The position numbers were made by a program, and so were the translations under genes. The notes under the pieces were generated by a model that did no database searches, was not told the origin of the DNA, and was given only the letters and a program-made list of their open reading frames with translations. 64,000 bases of DNA from CAVPJW01 sp963705525 (GTDB lineage Bacteria; Acidobacteriota; Vicinamibacteria; Vicinamibacterales; CAVPJW01). Location of the stretch: assembly GCA_963705525.1 (NCBI GenBank), contig CAVPJW010000003.1, positions 186,001-250,000 on the forward strand. The letters are read 5' to 3'. This document shows positions 1 to 9,222 of this stretch, in pieces (within the stretch, counting starts at the first letter, position 1; every line of letters begins with the position of its first letter).

Positions 1-929
1 TCGCCGCGGTAGCCGCCGGATGCAAACACGTCGACGCTCGTCGGCAGCTGCGTGTAGTCATCACCTGGGAAATTGAACCGGGTCATCGTGCCGTCGGTGT
101 TGTTGGTGACGACGAACTTCGGCGCGGTGGCGTGGAAGGCGATGCCGTCCGGCTCGCTCTCCATTGCGACATGCTGGACGAGTTGTCCGGCGCGATTCAG
201 CACCGTCATGCGGAGTTCGGGCGACCGATTGGCAATGAAGAGATAGTTGCCTGTCGGGTCGAAATACATGCCATCGGTGAAGTCCGCGTCTTCACCATCG
301 AGATGCCCGAAGACAGAGTGCGTGCCATCGGCAGGGTTCAGACGAATGTACGTGCAGCCGTCGGTGAAGCGGCAGTCCGCCGCGGCATAGACGAGATCGT
401 GCGTGCCTGACTGGTTCACCTGAGGATCGACCGCGATGCCAAGCGAGTTTCCGGGGGGGCCCATAAAGGCCAGGAACGCGCCGGTCGCGCGGCTGATCTT
501 CGCGATCCCGTTCGTGCCGTCGTTCATCGCGACATACAGATACCCGTCCGGATGATTGACGAGGCCGCAGCCGCCCTGCGAATTCAGAATCGTTTCGCTG
601 GAAAGATCGTTGTCGTGCACCGGCGGCGGTGATGACTGCAGATCGAAGACGTGCAATCGTGTCCCCTGGAATTCGCACTCGGCCACCATCGGATTGCCGT
701 GTGGATCGAAGGCCACGCCTCCGAGGATCCCGTCCGGAACGTCGTCTCCGTCGACGTCACCTGTAAGCAGGTTGTTCGTGACGCCGATCAGCTCCTGCGT
801 GAAGCCCAATTGAAGAAATGAGAACGACACGCCGGGTCCGACGGCGAGGGTGTGGATGTTGAAGAGCCCTCCCGCGAGAACCATTGCGGTGAGTAACATG
901 ATCGAGAGTCGGCGGGCTCCTGCTGTCAT
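1..929 (-). CDS. Secreted beta-propeller (NHL/SMP-30-like) protein, C-terminus cut by window edge
   Basis: Reading the minus strand from the ATG at 929 gives about 309 residues with no stop before the window edge. Residues 1-29 look like a Sec signal peptide (basic MTAGARR, then a hydrophobic stretch ending HTLA). The body repeats short blade-like units such as GGVAFDPHGNP, GCGLVNHPDGYLYVA, GMYFDPTGNYLFIAN and GIAFHATAPKFVVT, the pattern of NHL or gluconolactonase-type propellers. No catalytic residues could be assigned, so the substrate is unknown. It may be only a sugar-lactone-lyase-like fold or a surface protein. It is transcribed in the same direction as the TolB-like gene upstream, separated by about 240 bases in which I see no gene. 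Confidence 0.75.
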   Translation of the reverse strand, partial: MTAGARRLSIMLLTAMVLAGGLFNIHTLAVGPGVSFSFLQLGFTQELIGVTNNLLTGDVDGDDVPDGILGGVAFDPHGNPMVAECEFQGTRLHVFDLQSSPPPVHDNDLSSETILNSQGGCGLVNHPDGYLYVAMNDGTNGIAKISRATGAFLAFMGPPGNSLGIAVDPQVNQSGTHDLVYAAADCRFTDGCTYIRLNPADGTHSVFGHLDGEDADFTDGMYFDPTGNYLFIANRSPELRMTVLNRAGQLVQHVAMESEPDGIAFHATAPKFVVTNNTDGTMTRFNFPGDDYTQLPTSVDVFASGGYRG

Positions 930-1171
930 GGATGTCTCTCGCGTTCGTGGAATCGGGGAGCGCTGGTTGAAGGCATCGGCCAAGGGCGACGAATTGCGGG
1001 CGGAATGGATCCGCCGAATCTGCTTGAGGCTCAGCAATTGGTATGCCCGGAAGGGCGATGCGCTAACTGTTTGAGATAAGGCTGTTAGCGGAAGCGTTCA
1101 ACTGTGAGCCGCACTGGCGGTCACGAGATGGAGGGTCAGCCTTACAGTTGTGTAACGCGAGCGGCCGGCGC

Positions 1172-2260
1172 TCAGTCGTGCGTGGCCGAATAGCCGGGAG
1201 TCCGGACGACAGAGGGAGACGCGGCGTCAGTGAGAAAAATGCGGGATTGCCCGGTGCCGTCGGCGTTGGCGACCCACACATTGGTGCGACCGAGCGCCTT
1301 GTCATCGGGAAGCGCATACAGAAGGTGGTCGGCATCGAGCCATTCGACCTGGTCGTCGACGGGGCGAGGCTCGGCGGCGAGGATGGTATCCTGACCAGTG
1401 CGGAGGTCGAGCACAGCCAGACGCCACGTCGAGAATCCAAGGTTCGTCACGCGCTTCTTGAACGCGACTCTCGTCTCGTCGGGTGACAACGAAGGGCATT
1501 CGACGTTCTCCGCGATCACCGTCGCCTGTCGTTCGGCGGTCTGCCCTCGCACGAGATATGTCCGGCCGCCGGTGGCCAGCGTCGCGTAGAACTGGCTGCC
1601 ATCATCGGTAAACGTCACGCCCCAGAAGTTGAAGTCGACCGCCCTGAAAGCCTGGCCATCCTTCTCGACGGCGAACTGCTCGAGGTTCCCGAGCGAGGCG
1701 CCGTTCTCGAGCGAGATCACTTCAGTCCGTGTGGAAAAGCCCGCGGTGGCGTAGGAATCGCCATTCACGAAGACGGTGAATGCGCCAAGGCGACCGTTCT
1801 CCGACACGCGCGTTCGGCTTGGAATTCCCGGAAGGCCGCTGGTTCGGACAATGTGAAAGGACTCGTCGAACGTCGAGACGGTGTAGCTCTTGAAGCCCGA
1901 CCTGTCTCGGCGTTCAGGCACGTGCCGCGCCCCGCGCTGAAGATACACGCGCTCACACGAGAGAGGCGTCAGAAACGGTGTGGACAGATCGTCGAGCGCC
2001 GCGACCGCGGCTCGATGACCCGATCGCGCATCGCCCTTCACGAAGACGACATGCGGCTTTGCGGACACCGCGGCGAGGAGTTCCGCGCTCGCGGGCGGTT
2101 CGACCTTCGCATCACGCGCCGTGACTCGCCGTCGCGCCGAGACCAGATAGCTCGTGCTCACCAGAAACGCCACGAGCGCAATCATGATGAAGGTTCCGAC
2201 CTTCGAGCGTGATGGCGGCTGCGACGACGGCACTGGTTCGTCAGAGGAGCTTCGATTCAT
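1172..2260 (-). CDS. Membrane-anchored TolB-like (PD40) beta-propeller protein
   Basis: The protein has about 362 residues. After a short polar N-terminus there is one hydrophobic segment (VGTFIMIALVAFLVSTSYLV) that should act as a signal anchor, so the bulk lies outside the cytoplasm. The C-terminal half has PD40/WD40-like repeats: CPSLSPDETRVAFKK, VEWLDADHLLYAL and NVWVANADGTG, as in TolB-type propellers. No enzyme motif is visible and a scaffold or binding role is only inferred. I prefer the ATG at 2260 over the GTG at 2281 because GAGAG lies a suitable distance upstream. Either start overlaps the end of the MFS gene, which implies co-transcription. Confidence 0.7.
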   Translation of the reverse strand: MNRSSSDEPVPSSQPPSRSKVGTFIMIALVAFLVSTSYLVSARRRVTARDAKVEPPASAELLAAVSAKPHVVFVKGDARSGHRAAVAALDDLSTPFLTPLSCERVYLQRGARHVPERRDRSGFKSYTVSTFDESFHIVRTSGLPGIPSRTRVSENGRLGAFTVFVNGDSYATAGFSTRTEVISLENGASLGNLEQFAVEKDGQAFRAVDFNFWGVTFTDDGSQFYATLATGGRTYLVRGQTAERQATVIAENVECPSLSPDETRVAFKKRVTNLGFSTWRLAVLDLRTGQDTILAAEPRPVDDQVEWLDADHLLYALPDDKALGRTNVWVANADGTGQSRIFLTDAASPSVVRTPGYSATHD

Positions 2261-3519
2261 TGCTCGATTGACTCTCGACACGTTTCAAGACAAATGCACC
2301 TGTGAGGGCGCCGCCGATCAGCGCGCAGCCAAAGAGGCCAGTGGCCGAGGAGGGCCCGAACCACATCCACAGAGCGCCGAAGACCACTGAACTGACGAGC
2401 CGCGAGAGACTCGTCGCGGTCGTCAGGAGCGCCAGCCCGCTCGTTCGCTGCGCGGGATCGACGATGGCGCTCGCCATCGCCACGAGGACGCCGTCAGTCG
2501 CCGCATAGTAACCGCCGAAGAGGGCGAGCGTGACCGCGATCGACGCCATCGAAACCGTCGGTAGAAAGAGCAGGCCGCAGACGGCCGCGGCAAGCACGTG
2601 TCCCGCGAGAAACACACGGCCGCGACCGAACCGATCGGCCAGGCGTCCGGCCGGAACCGCAAGAAGCAGGTAGGCAAGCGAGGTGCCGACGAAGAGAAGA
2701 GGCACCATTGAAGCGCCCATGCCGCTTCGCTGCTGCAGCTGCAGATACAGAAACCCGTCGCTGATGGTGACGAGCCCCAACAGGCTTCCGACGAATCGTC
2801 AGGGTGCGAAGCCTGACATCGGCAAGAAGCGCGAACGTGGACCCGAACGACGGGCGCGGCGCGTTCTCCTGACGAACAACCTCCGCTTCAGGCACGAACA
2901 GCGCCAGCACGCTCAGTCCGACGAGCGCCACGCAGAAGCTGATGATAAAAACGGCGTCGAACCCGTCGTGCACGCTCGCGAGGAGGAAGAATGCCGCCAG
3001 CGGCCCGAGCATGGCGCCACAGGCGTCCATGGCGCGGTGCACGCCGAAGGCAGTTCCCAGCTGCTCCGCGGGAGTGCTCAGCGAGATCAAGGCGTCTCGG
3101 GGCGCGGTGCGTATGCCCTTCCCCGTCCGATCGAGCACGATCACGCCCGCCAGGGCGGACCAGACACCACCCGCGAGAATGAGCGCGGGCTTGCACAATG
3201 CCGACAAGCCGTACCCCGCAATCGCCACCGTCTTGTGTCGATTCCACCGGTCCGAGATCACGCCTCCCGCGACGCGGACGAGCGCTGTGACCCCATGGTA
3301 GAGGCCGTCGATGAAGCCAAACTGCAGCGGCGACAGATGCAGGTAGAGCACCAGGTAGGCCGGCAGCACGCTGCTGACCATCTCCGATGAGATGTCTGTG
3401 AAGAGACTGGTCGCGCCGAGCATCCAGACCGTGCGACTCACGGCCGTCCAGATGGCCAGCCGCGCTCTCGTTGAACGGGCATTGGCGCTCCGGATGCTGA
3501 CGACGTCTATTTGATACAT
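2241..3519 (-). CDS. MFS transporter, interrupted by a +1 frameshift
   Basis: This is a major facilitator with about 12 membrane segments. The N-terminal half carries SLFTDISSEMVSSVLPAYL, typical of a set of MFS permeases, then the loop signature VAGGVISDRWNRHKT. The C-terminal half carries PAGRLADRFGRGRVFLAG. The two halves are in different frames and join at about 2798, where one extra base (context CCTGACGATTCG on the coding strand) breaks the gene. Removing it gives 425 residues, the normal family length. The substrate cannot be told. I start at the ATG at 3519, because the open frame upstream runs through the terminator of the pilus operon. It could be a sequencing error or a young pseudogene. 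Confidence 0.75.
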
Positions 3520-3581
3520 CGAGAAAGGGACCCGGGTGGCCTGCCTGAGTGTTGCCGGGGCGATCGGGCAGGCACAAAAAA

Positions 3582-3620
3582 GAGCGGTCCCCACGGTCAG
3601 CAACCGCTTGGGGACCGCTC
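3582..3620 (-). terminator. Intrinsic terminator of the Tad pilus operon
   Basis: The arm at 3582-3593 (gagcggtcccca) pairs perfectly with 3609-3620 (tggggaccgctc), giving a 12-bp GC-rich stem and a 15-base loop. On the minus strand the stem is followed directly by a run of T (plus-strand aaaaaa at 3576-3581). This is the textbook form of a Rho-independent terminator for transcription leaving the tadG-like gene, whose stop lies about 90 bases upstream. Confidence 0.85.
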
Positions 3621-3711
3621 AGTACGCCTTATCGACCCTTGTCGTCCGCGATGTGAGCCCCGTTCGGGGCGTGTGACGCGCCCCGAAGGAGCCGGTTCTG
3701 ACGAGGGACTC

Positions 3712-4848
3712 TTACTCGACGAGCCGGATCGCGCGCGGGAACGATCCGCTCGGTGCCGCCGACGCGTTACGATCGATGATGCCGCCAATCGGCACGACGC
3801 GAACCTGCACGTTATTGCCAGACAGTCCTTCAATGAAGAGCCCGATGAAGTTGGAGACGCGAAGCTGCGTAAAGTTCATCACCTGCTTGCCCTGATCGAA
3901 ATACATCGGGTCGTAAGCCGGCACGACGATCACGCGCGGGCTCGGGCTGTGCGAGCTGACGACCTGTTGATGAGCGCTGTCCCAGTAGGCGCTCGGATCC
4001 TGCGCGATGAGATCGGAGATGCCCGCGGCCGTCTGGTTGTCTGTCGCCGACGGATCCGCGACCAGGGCGTCGCCGAAGTGCATCATGTCGCTGTCGCAGC
4101 TCGCGATGCTGCTCTGAAATCCGCTCGGCATTTGAATCGCCCAGTACATCGAGGGCTTGATCGTGTTGGTCGCCTCGATGGTCAGCGTCATCTGGAGACC
4201 GCGATTGGTCCAGGGGTTGTAGCCGGTGTAAGTGCCGGACGTCACCGTACGGAAGATGTCAGGCAGCACCGACGGGTTGGTTGGAAACGCCGAGAACGTG
4301 TCGTTCACGTCCCACGCCGGCGTCTGACGCTCCGTCCATTTGTCAGGCACCGCAAACGGCTTGACGCAGGTCACCGCGTTCGCGGGCGACGCTTCGCCGG
4401 TGGCCGTGGCGCTGATATCGGCGGTCGTCGTGCCGAAGATCGAGGCCATCAGCGTTGAAATCGGATTGCTGCGGCCGCCCGCACGGAAGACGCTGACACG
4501 CACCCAGTTCGGCCGGCCACTGGGATCGTTCGGGAACGTCACGTCGCCCGGGGTGATGGACACAGGACTGCCCATGACGTCGTTCGCCGAGCCGGTCGCG
4601 GCCTGGAGCGCGGACTGCACTGCCGGACCGCTCGAGCTCCTGTTGTTGTAGTCGTCGAAGGCGAGCGCGACGGCGCCGGCATGCGCGCCCGCATCGGCGG
4701 CGTTCTGTGCCTGCGATCGCGCGGTCATGAGCATGCCGACGTCGACGGCCAGCATCGACGCCGCCAGAAATGCCATGAACCCCATCCCAACGAACACGAG
4801 CGACAGCCCGCGTTCGTCGTGCTTCAGCCTCGAAATCATCCTCGCCAT
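3712..4848 (-). CDS. TadG-like Flp pilus assembly protein
   Basis: The protein has 378 residues. A basic N-terminus with RLKHDERGLSLVFVG is followed by one membrane segment and then VDVGMLMTARSQAQNAADAGAHAGA, the hallmark of TadE/TadG-type pseudopilin-like proteins, whose helix enters the membrane and whose remainder is periplasmic. The rest has no recognised domain. In particular I see no von Willebrand MIDAS motif, so it resembles a short TadG rather than the long vWA form. The start at 4848 has a clear AAAGGAG upstream. An earlier ATG at 4902 lacks one. It is the last gene of the Tad operon, about 100 bases after the secretin, and the terminator follows. Confidence 0.75.
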   Translation of the reverse strand: MARMISRLKHDERGLSLVFVGMGFMAFLAASMLAVDVGMLMTARSQAQNAADAGAHAGAVALAFDDYNNRSSSGPAVQSALQAATGSANDVMGSPVSITPGDVTFPNDPSGRPNWVRVSVFRAGGRSNPISTLMASIFGTTTADISATATGEASPANAVTCVKPFAVPDKWTERQTPAWDVNDTFSAFPTNPSVLPDIFRTVTSGTYTGYNPWTNRGLQMTLTIEATNTIKPSMYWAIQMPSGFQSSIASCDSDMMHFGDALVADPSATDNQTAAGISDLIAQDPSAYWDSAHQQVVSSHSPSPRVIVVPAYDPMYFDQGKQVMNFTQLRVSNFIGLFIEGLSGNNVQVRVVPIGGIIDRNASAAPSGSFPRAIRLVE

Positions 4849-4947
4849 TTTGGACACTCCTTTGGGAACGCTCACGGCCACCACCTGCCGGAGAGTCACC
4901 AAGAGGAACCAGACTGCCCCGTGACTCGCGCCTTTTCGGCGGCGGCG

Positions 4948-7155
4948 TTACTGCTTCGGTTGTGATGCCGTCTGCTGCGCTGCTTTTTCCCTCTGCGCCC
5001 GATCGACCTCGGCTTCGTACTCCGCCTGCGCCGCCTTCAGCTTGGCCTCGGCCATCGCGATCGCCTGGCCGCGTTTCTCGTCGGCCTGACGCTGTTTCCG
5101 GTCGAGCTCGGCCTGCTTCTTCGCCTGGGCCGCCTGCTTCTTCGCGTCTTGTGCCTGTTGCGCCTTCAGCTTCTTCGCCTGTTCGGCCTCGAGCTGAGCC
5201 TGCTTGGCTGCCTCTTCCGCCTGTTTCCTGGCGCGCTCGGCTTCCTGGCGCGCCTGTTCGGCCTGGGTCTTTTCGGAAATCCTCTGCGCTTCTTCGGCCT
5301 GCTTGCGCTCGAGCTCGGCGGCCTCGGCCGCGCGCTTCGCGTCGATCTGCTGCTGTCTGTCGGCCTTCTGCTGCTTCTTGAGCTCTTCCTGCTGCTTCTT
5401 CAGTTCTTCCTTCGCACGCTCGGTGGTTTTCGCGTCGGACTTCGAAGACTTGGTGGACGTGACCGCCGCGTCAGTGGCTGGCGGGGTATCCCCCGCGGCC
5501 GCCGCCTTCTCTTCTGCAACCCACGGCGGAACCGGATTGGACGCATCGTCCGTCACGGAACCCTGCGGTTCAGTCGAGCTCTGCTTCGGTTCCGCGGCCT
5601 TGCTCGGTTCTGCGGCTTTGCTCGCAACGGTGCCGGGAGCAGCAGGCTCACTGGCCAGCCTCGGCTGGAGATTGGTCGGGCTTGACGCCGGCGCTGGCGC
5701 CTGCGGCAACGCCATCGCGCCACCCTGAGGCGTCGGGCCGAGCCACGGCGCCGGAGGCGGAAGCTGCTTCTTCGGCGTCCCCATGAACGGTTCCTGCAGG
5801 TTGGGGAGCGCGGGCGCGGCACCCGTTGATCCCGCACGCAGAATCTGTGGCGTGATCATCACGACCAGTTCGTTGCGCGACTTCTCAGCGGACTTGCTGC
5901 GGAAGAGAAGCCCAAGGATGGGGATATCACCAATCCCCGGAATCTTCTGAAGACTCGACGTCACCTGGTTGTTCAGCAGTCCCGCAATCGCGAACGTCTG
6001 TCCGTCGCGAAGCTGGACCTCTGTCTCCGCCCGGCGCGACTGCAGCGACGGAATGCGGAATCCGTTGGCCACGACGGCGTTCGCAAAGTCGAGCGAGCTG
6101 ACTTCGGGCGCCACCTTGAGATTGATCAGGTCCCCACCGAGCACCGTCGGCGTGAAGCGGAGCCGGACGCCGAATTCCTTGAAGACGATGGTGACCGAGA
6201 GGTTTCCCGACTGGCCCTGGGCAACCGGATAGGGGTACTCACCGCCGGCGAGGAAGCTAGCTTCCTTCCCGTTCTCGGCAATCAGATTGGGCTCGGCCAG
6301 CATCTGGAACAGGCCCTTGTTCTGAAGCGCCTTGACGGTGGCTCCCAGGCTGTTCTTTTGATCGAAGAAGAACAGGTTCAGAAAATCGGTGAAGATCAGA
6401 TGGTTGTCGACCATCGCGTTCTTCTGATCGAAGAACGGCGTGGCGAACTGCTGGGTCCCCGATGATCCTATGTGTTCTTTGTAACCATCCGAGAACAGAT
6501 TGATGCCAAGCTGCGTCAGCGCGCTGCGGTTGACTTCGGCAAACCTGACGCGGAGCAGCACCTGATTGGTGGCGATGCCCTCCTGCTGACGAAGCAGGTT
6601 GACGACATCGTCCTTGTTGGCGACGTAGCCGGAGGCCACCTCTGCCGCCTTCTCTATCACGTACTTGCTCGAGACCGTGCCGGCAATGACGACGTCCTTG
6701 CCGTTCCCGGTGACCGTGATCGCCTCACCTGGGAAGAGCTGTCGCATCTGCTCGACGAGATGGCTGAGGTCGCGCTGGACGACGACTTCATAGCGCCTGA
6801 TGCCGCCTGAGCGATCCCAGACGAACATCGAAATGGTGCCCGGCGTCTTGCCGTGCACGAGCAACTGCTGTTGCGTCGTGACGAGCGCGTCCGCGATGTC
6901 CGGACTCGTCAGCGACACACGCGCAATCGGCTGGCCGACGTTGACGACGGCCGAACGACCCACGAGCAGGTTGAGCTCGGAGGCTTCGGCTTCGGCGCCA
7001 GGACTGGACGCGGATCTCGCCGCGGCCACCGTGGTCACCTGCGGTGCCTGCGCGTGAATCGTGGACCCGTAATCGGACGCGAACATCACCATCAGAGCGC
7101 TGGCGCAGAGCGGGCTCAAAAGCCGGGCGGCACCAGTCGCATGAGCGGCTGACAT
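4948..7155 (-). CDS. cpaC: Tad-type secretin (CpaC/RcpA) with long TolA-like coiled-coil tail
   Basis: This is the outer-membrane channel of the Flp pilus, 735 residues. A signal peptide occupies about residues 1-36. A pilus-formation N-terminal domain follows at 60-130 (NLLVGRSAVVNVGQPIARV), then a BON/N1-like region (VVIAGTVSSKYVIEKAAEVA). The secretin core at about 195-440 includes VLLRVRFAEVNR, ALQNKGLFQMLAEPNLIAEN, the GEYPYPV gate region and IPGIGDIPILGLLFRS, and ends NELVVMITPQIL. Unusually, a Pro/Ala linker (about 450-570) and about 165 residues of Lys/Glu/Ala/Gln-rich coiled coil, like TolA, are added at the C-terminus. Known RcpA/CpaC proteins stop soon after the core. AGGAGG lies just upstream of the ATG. 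It starts 8 bases after cpaB ends. Confidence 0.88.
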   Translation of the reverse strand: MSAAHATGAARLLSPLCASALMVMFASDYGSTIHAQAPQVTTVAAARSASSPGAEAEASELNLLVGRSAVVNVGQPIARVSLTSPDIADALVTTQQQLLVHGKTPGTISMFVWDRSGGIRRYEVVVQRDLSHLVEQMRQLFPGEAITVTGNGKDVVIAGTVSSKYVIEKAAEVASGYVANKDDVVNLLRQQEGIATNQVLLRVRFAEVNRSALTQLGINLFSDGYKEHIGSSGTQQFATPFFDQKNAMVDNHLIFTDFLNLFFFDQKNSLGATVKALQNKGLFQMLAEPNLIAENGKEASFLAGGEYPYPVAQGQSGNLSVTIVFKEFGVRLRFTPTVLGGDLINLKVAPEVSSLDFANAVVANGFRIPSLQSRRAETEVQLRDGQTFAIAGLLNNQVTSSLQKIPGIGDIPILGLLFRSKSAEKSRNELVVMITPQILRAGSTGAAPALPNLQEPFMGTPKKQLPPPAPWLGPTPQGGAMALPQAPAPASSPTNLQPRLASEPAAPGTVASKAAEPSKAAEPKQSSTEPQGSVTDDASNPVPPWVAEEKAAAAGDTPPATDAAVTSTKSSKSDAKTTERAKEELKKQQEELKKQQKADRQQQIDAKRAAEAAELERKQAEEAQRISEKTQAEQARQEAERARKQAEEAAKQAQLEAEQAKKLKAQQAQDAKKQAAQAKKQAELDRKQRQADEKRGQAIAMAEAKLKAAQAEYEAEVDRAQREKAAQQTASQPKQ

Positions 7156-7163
7156 GAAACCTC

Positions 7164-8009
7164 CTACCTGACGACCTCGCGCGCGCGTTTATCGCCGCGG
7201 ATGATCTCGACACTGGGAAGTTCGGGTTCGGGCTGGGGTGCGGGTGCTGGTGCAGCCTTCGCCGTCGCGGACACGGGCTGCGGCGCGGGCCTGCTCATCG
7301 AGCTCAGAAGCACGGCGGGCCTGACGCCCGGCGTGGCCGGCGCGGAGTCGTCGAGCGGATTGCGAAGCGCCAGCTGAATTTTGCCTTCGGTACTGGCCAG
7401 CGTCAGGCGCTCAGATTCCGCGGGCGTCACGAGCAGCGTGACGACGTTGACGGGAATCGGCTTGCCCTTGTCTGTGTCCTCGATCTTCGTGCCGGCCGCG
7501 AGAACTTTGACGTTGGTCAACACCACCTTGGACGTCACGTCCTCCTGGTTCTTCGTCGGAGTCGCCGTGGCCACCACGTCCACTCGCGTGCCAGGCAGAA
7601 CGTAGCCCGCCACGCCAATGACGTCGTTCACGCGCACCGACACCGCGCGCATGCCCGCCGGAATCGCTGGAGGAAGACCCGCGCCCGCGCCTACAGGTGC
7701 GAGCTTGGGTGGGAGAATCGGTTCGTTCTGGATGACCGGCGCGACCAGGCCGCGGCCCACGAGATCCGTCGGATTGTTGAAGACGCCCTGCGGCACCGAA
7801 TTGGCCGGCCACTGGATCACCCGAAGGTCATCCGCGCGCAGCTCGGCGCCCAGCTCGAGATCGGCGGCCGCGACGACGACCGGCGTTGTCGGCAGGGACA
7901 CCGTCTTGACCGGGGTGTTCTGCATGTAGCGATACGTGCCGAAGGCGAGGCCGAGACCTGCCGCCAGCGCGAGTGCGAACACGAGATAGATCCGGACGCG
8001 GGCCATCAT
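7164..8009 (-). CDS. cpaB: Flp pilus assembly protein CpaB/RcpC (SAF domain)
   Basis: The protein has 281 residues. There is one N-terminal membrane anchor (IYLVFALALAAGLGLAFGTY). The SAF domain at about 43-110 reads TTPVVVAAADLELGAELRADDLRV and is followed by a motif typical of CpaB, MRAVSVRVNDVIGVAGYVLPGTRVDV, in two pieces. The C-terminus is Pro/Ala-rich. Members of this family sit in the periplasm and help assemble the secretin and possibly bind peptidoglycan. It lies between tadE and the secretin, as in classic tad loci. GGGAGG precedes the paired ATGs at 8009. Confidence 0.88.
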   Translation of the reverse strand: MMARVRIYLVFALALAAGLGLAFGTYRYMQNTPVKTVSLPTTPVVVAAADLELGAELRADDLRVIQWPANSVPQGVFNNPTDLVGRGLVAPVIQNEPILPPKLAPVGAGAGLPPAIPAGMRAVSVRVNDVIGVAGYVLPGTRVDVVATATPTKNQEDVTSKVVLTNVKVLAAGTKIEDTDKGKPIPVNVVTLLVTPAESERLTLASTEGKIQLALRNPLDDSAPATPGVRPAVLLSSMSRPAPQPVSATAKAAPAPAPQPEPELPSVEIIRGDKRAREVVR

Positions 8010-8039
8010 GAGCCTCCCACGAAAACTGTCTGCCGCCGC

Positions 8040-8474
8040 CTACTCGTTTCTCATCACGATGCTGGCGGACATCGTCAACGGTGCCCCGAGCGTCGTCGCG
8101 GGCTGCACGAGCCGGGCGACGGGCTGGAGCATGATGAACTGGAACGGATAGCTGATCGTGACCTGCGACGCGGGCTCGCTCACGCCGTTGACGGTGATCG
8201 ACGTCGCCGCCACCGAAACGCTGGCGCTGGCCCAGTTGGGCAGCTGGCCGTTTTGCATGTACTCGCGCGCGCGACTCTCGGGCGCGCCGCTGGCCGCATA
8301 CGGAGTCACGGCCACACGGCCGGCTTCACGCGCGGCGTTGGTCAACACCTGCCACGTCTGATATGCGCGCCCGAACTCAAAAATGCCGACGGCCACCAGC
8401 AGCAGCATGGGCATCGTGATGGCGGCCTCGAGGAGCGCCGTTCCCTTTTCGTTTTTCAGTCGCCTCATCCGCAT
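8040..8474 (-). CDS. tadE: TadE-like minor pseudopilin
   Basis: This is a small protein of 144 residues with a prepilin-like N-terminus: basic residues, then NEKGTALLEAAITMPMLLLVAVGIFEF split over about residues 8-35. The Gly followed by ALLEAA is the TadE processing and hydrophobic signature. AYQTWQVLTNAAREAGRVA is the conserved stretch after the membrane helix. TadE-family minor pilins are cut by the CpaA peptidase and are needed for Flp pilus assembly. I chose the ATG at 8474 because GGAAGG is 9 bases upstream. The ATG at 8483 would touch that site. It lies 16 bases after cpaA. Confidence 0.85.
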   Translation of the reverse strand: MRMRRLKNEKGTALLEAAITMPMLLLVAVGIFEFGRAYQTWQVLTNAAREAGRVAVTPYAASGAPESRAREYMQNGQLPNWASASVSVAATSITVNGVSEPASQVTISYPFQFIMLQPVARLVQPATTLGAPLTMSASIVMRNE

Positions 8475-8490
8475 GGTGAGCATCCTTCCG

Positions 8491-9003
8491 TCAGAAACCC
8501 AACGCGGCCAGTACCGTGCCGGCCGCTATCGCTGGCCCGTAACAGAACCGATTGTTCGCGCCCGGTGCATCGACGGCCTGCTTGCCAGCCACGGGATTGG
8601 TCACGAGCTGAGCCGTCCGCTGAAAGGTGCCGTTCAATCGACCGCGGGCCGACGCGACGGCGATCGCGAGGACGCCCCCTGCGATCGCGCTGTAGAGAAA
8701 CGCAAATACAACCCGCGACGGTCCGAGCAGCGCGCCGAGCGCCGCGACGAGCTTCACGTCTCCGGCGCCTGTCCCACCCAGGAGATGTCCGGGCAGCATC
8801 AACATCAATCCCACAAACGATCCGAAGAGCGCCGTCCCCACCGTCAGGCCCGTCGATCCGGCGGCCGCAAGCCCGAACCCCAGAGCGGCCAGCGGCATGG
8901 TGACGATGTTCGGGATGCGATGTGTGCGGAGATCAATGACCGCACCTGCCATGGCGCCCGCAATCGCTGCGACGACGGCGATTGGCTCAGAAGTTATTGA
9001 CAA
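8491..9003 (-). CDS. cpaA: Prepilin peptidase CpaA (A24 aspartic protease)
   Basis: A short prepilin peptidase of the TadV/CpaA class, about 170 residues. The two catalytic aspartates are visible: DLRTHRIPN in the first cytoplasmic loop and the signature GGTGAGDVKLVAALGALLG. Several hydrophobic helices surround them. It should cleave the two Flp pilins and TadE after the glycine before the hydrophobic segment. The start is uncertain. TTG at 9003 keeps the first membrane helix and overlaps the end of the second flp gene by 17 bases, while the next ATG would remove much of that helix. Confidence 0.83.
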   Translation of the reverse strand: MSITSEPIAVVAAIAGAMAGAVIDLRTHRIPNIVTMPLAALGFGLAAAGSTGLTVGTALFGSFVGLMLMLPGHLLGGTGAGDVKLVAALGALLGPSRVVFAFLYSAIAGGVLAIAVASARGRLNGTFQRTAQLVTNPVAGKQAVDAPGANNRFCYGPAIAAGTVLAALGF

Positions 9004-9157
9004 CGGTCTGCCACAGAACGTTGTTGATCTGGTTAGCCATTGCGGTGATCGCCCCGATCGCCACCACTGCAATCAGTCCCACCAGCATGCTGTACTCGAG
9101 CAGATCCTGGCCCTCGTCGCTCGGGACCAGTCGTTCGAGGATCTTGGCGATCCGCAT
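8987..9157 (-). CDS. flp: Flp-family type IVb pilin (second copy)
   Basis: A 56-residue pilin read from the ATG at 9157, with AGAGGAG upstream. The sequence has a short basic leader, then DEGQDLLEYSMLVGLIAVVA, the canonical Flp motif (Gly cleavage site, Glu-Tyr five to six residues later, then a hydrophobic helix). The C-terminus is polar (NNVLWQTVVNNF). It is the second of two flp genes and lies directly before the processing peptidase. Its C-terminus is bulkier than that of the first copy. Confidence 0.88.
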   Translation of the reverse strand: MRIAKILERLVPSDEGQDLLEYSMLVGLIAVVAIGAITAMANQINNVLWQTVVNNF

Positions 9158-9222
9158 CCGCGTTCTCCTCTGAAGGTCTTCCCGTTCTTCGGAAAGCTGA
9201 CACCTTCTTACGCGACAGCCGG

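Noticed and set aside
2780..2810. Programmed +1 frameshifting in the MFS gene
   Set aside because: There is no slow codon, internal Shine-Dalgarno or slippery run, and seven other indels in the window have equally unrelated contexts.
3520..3603. N-terminal extension of the MFS gene to 3603
   Set aside because: The extension enters the loop of the strong terminator of the pilus operon and has no ribosome site; the ATG at 3519 leaves a complete transporter.
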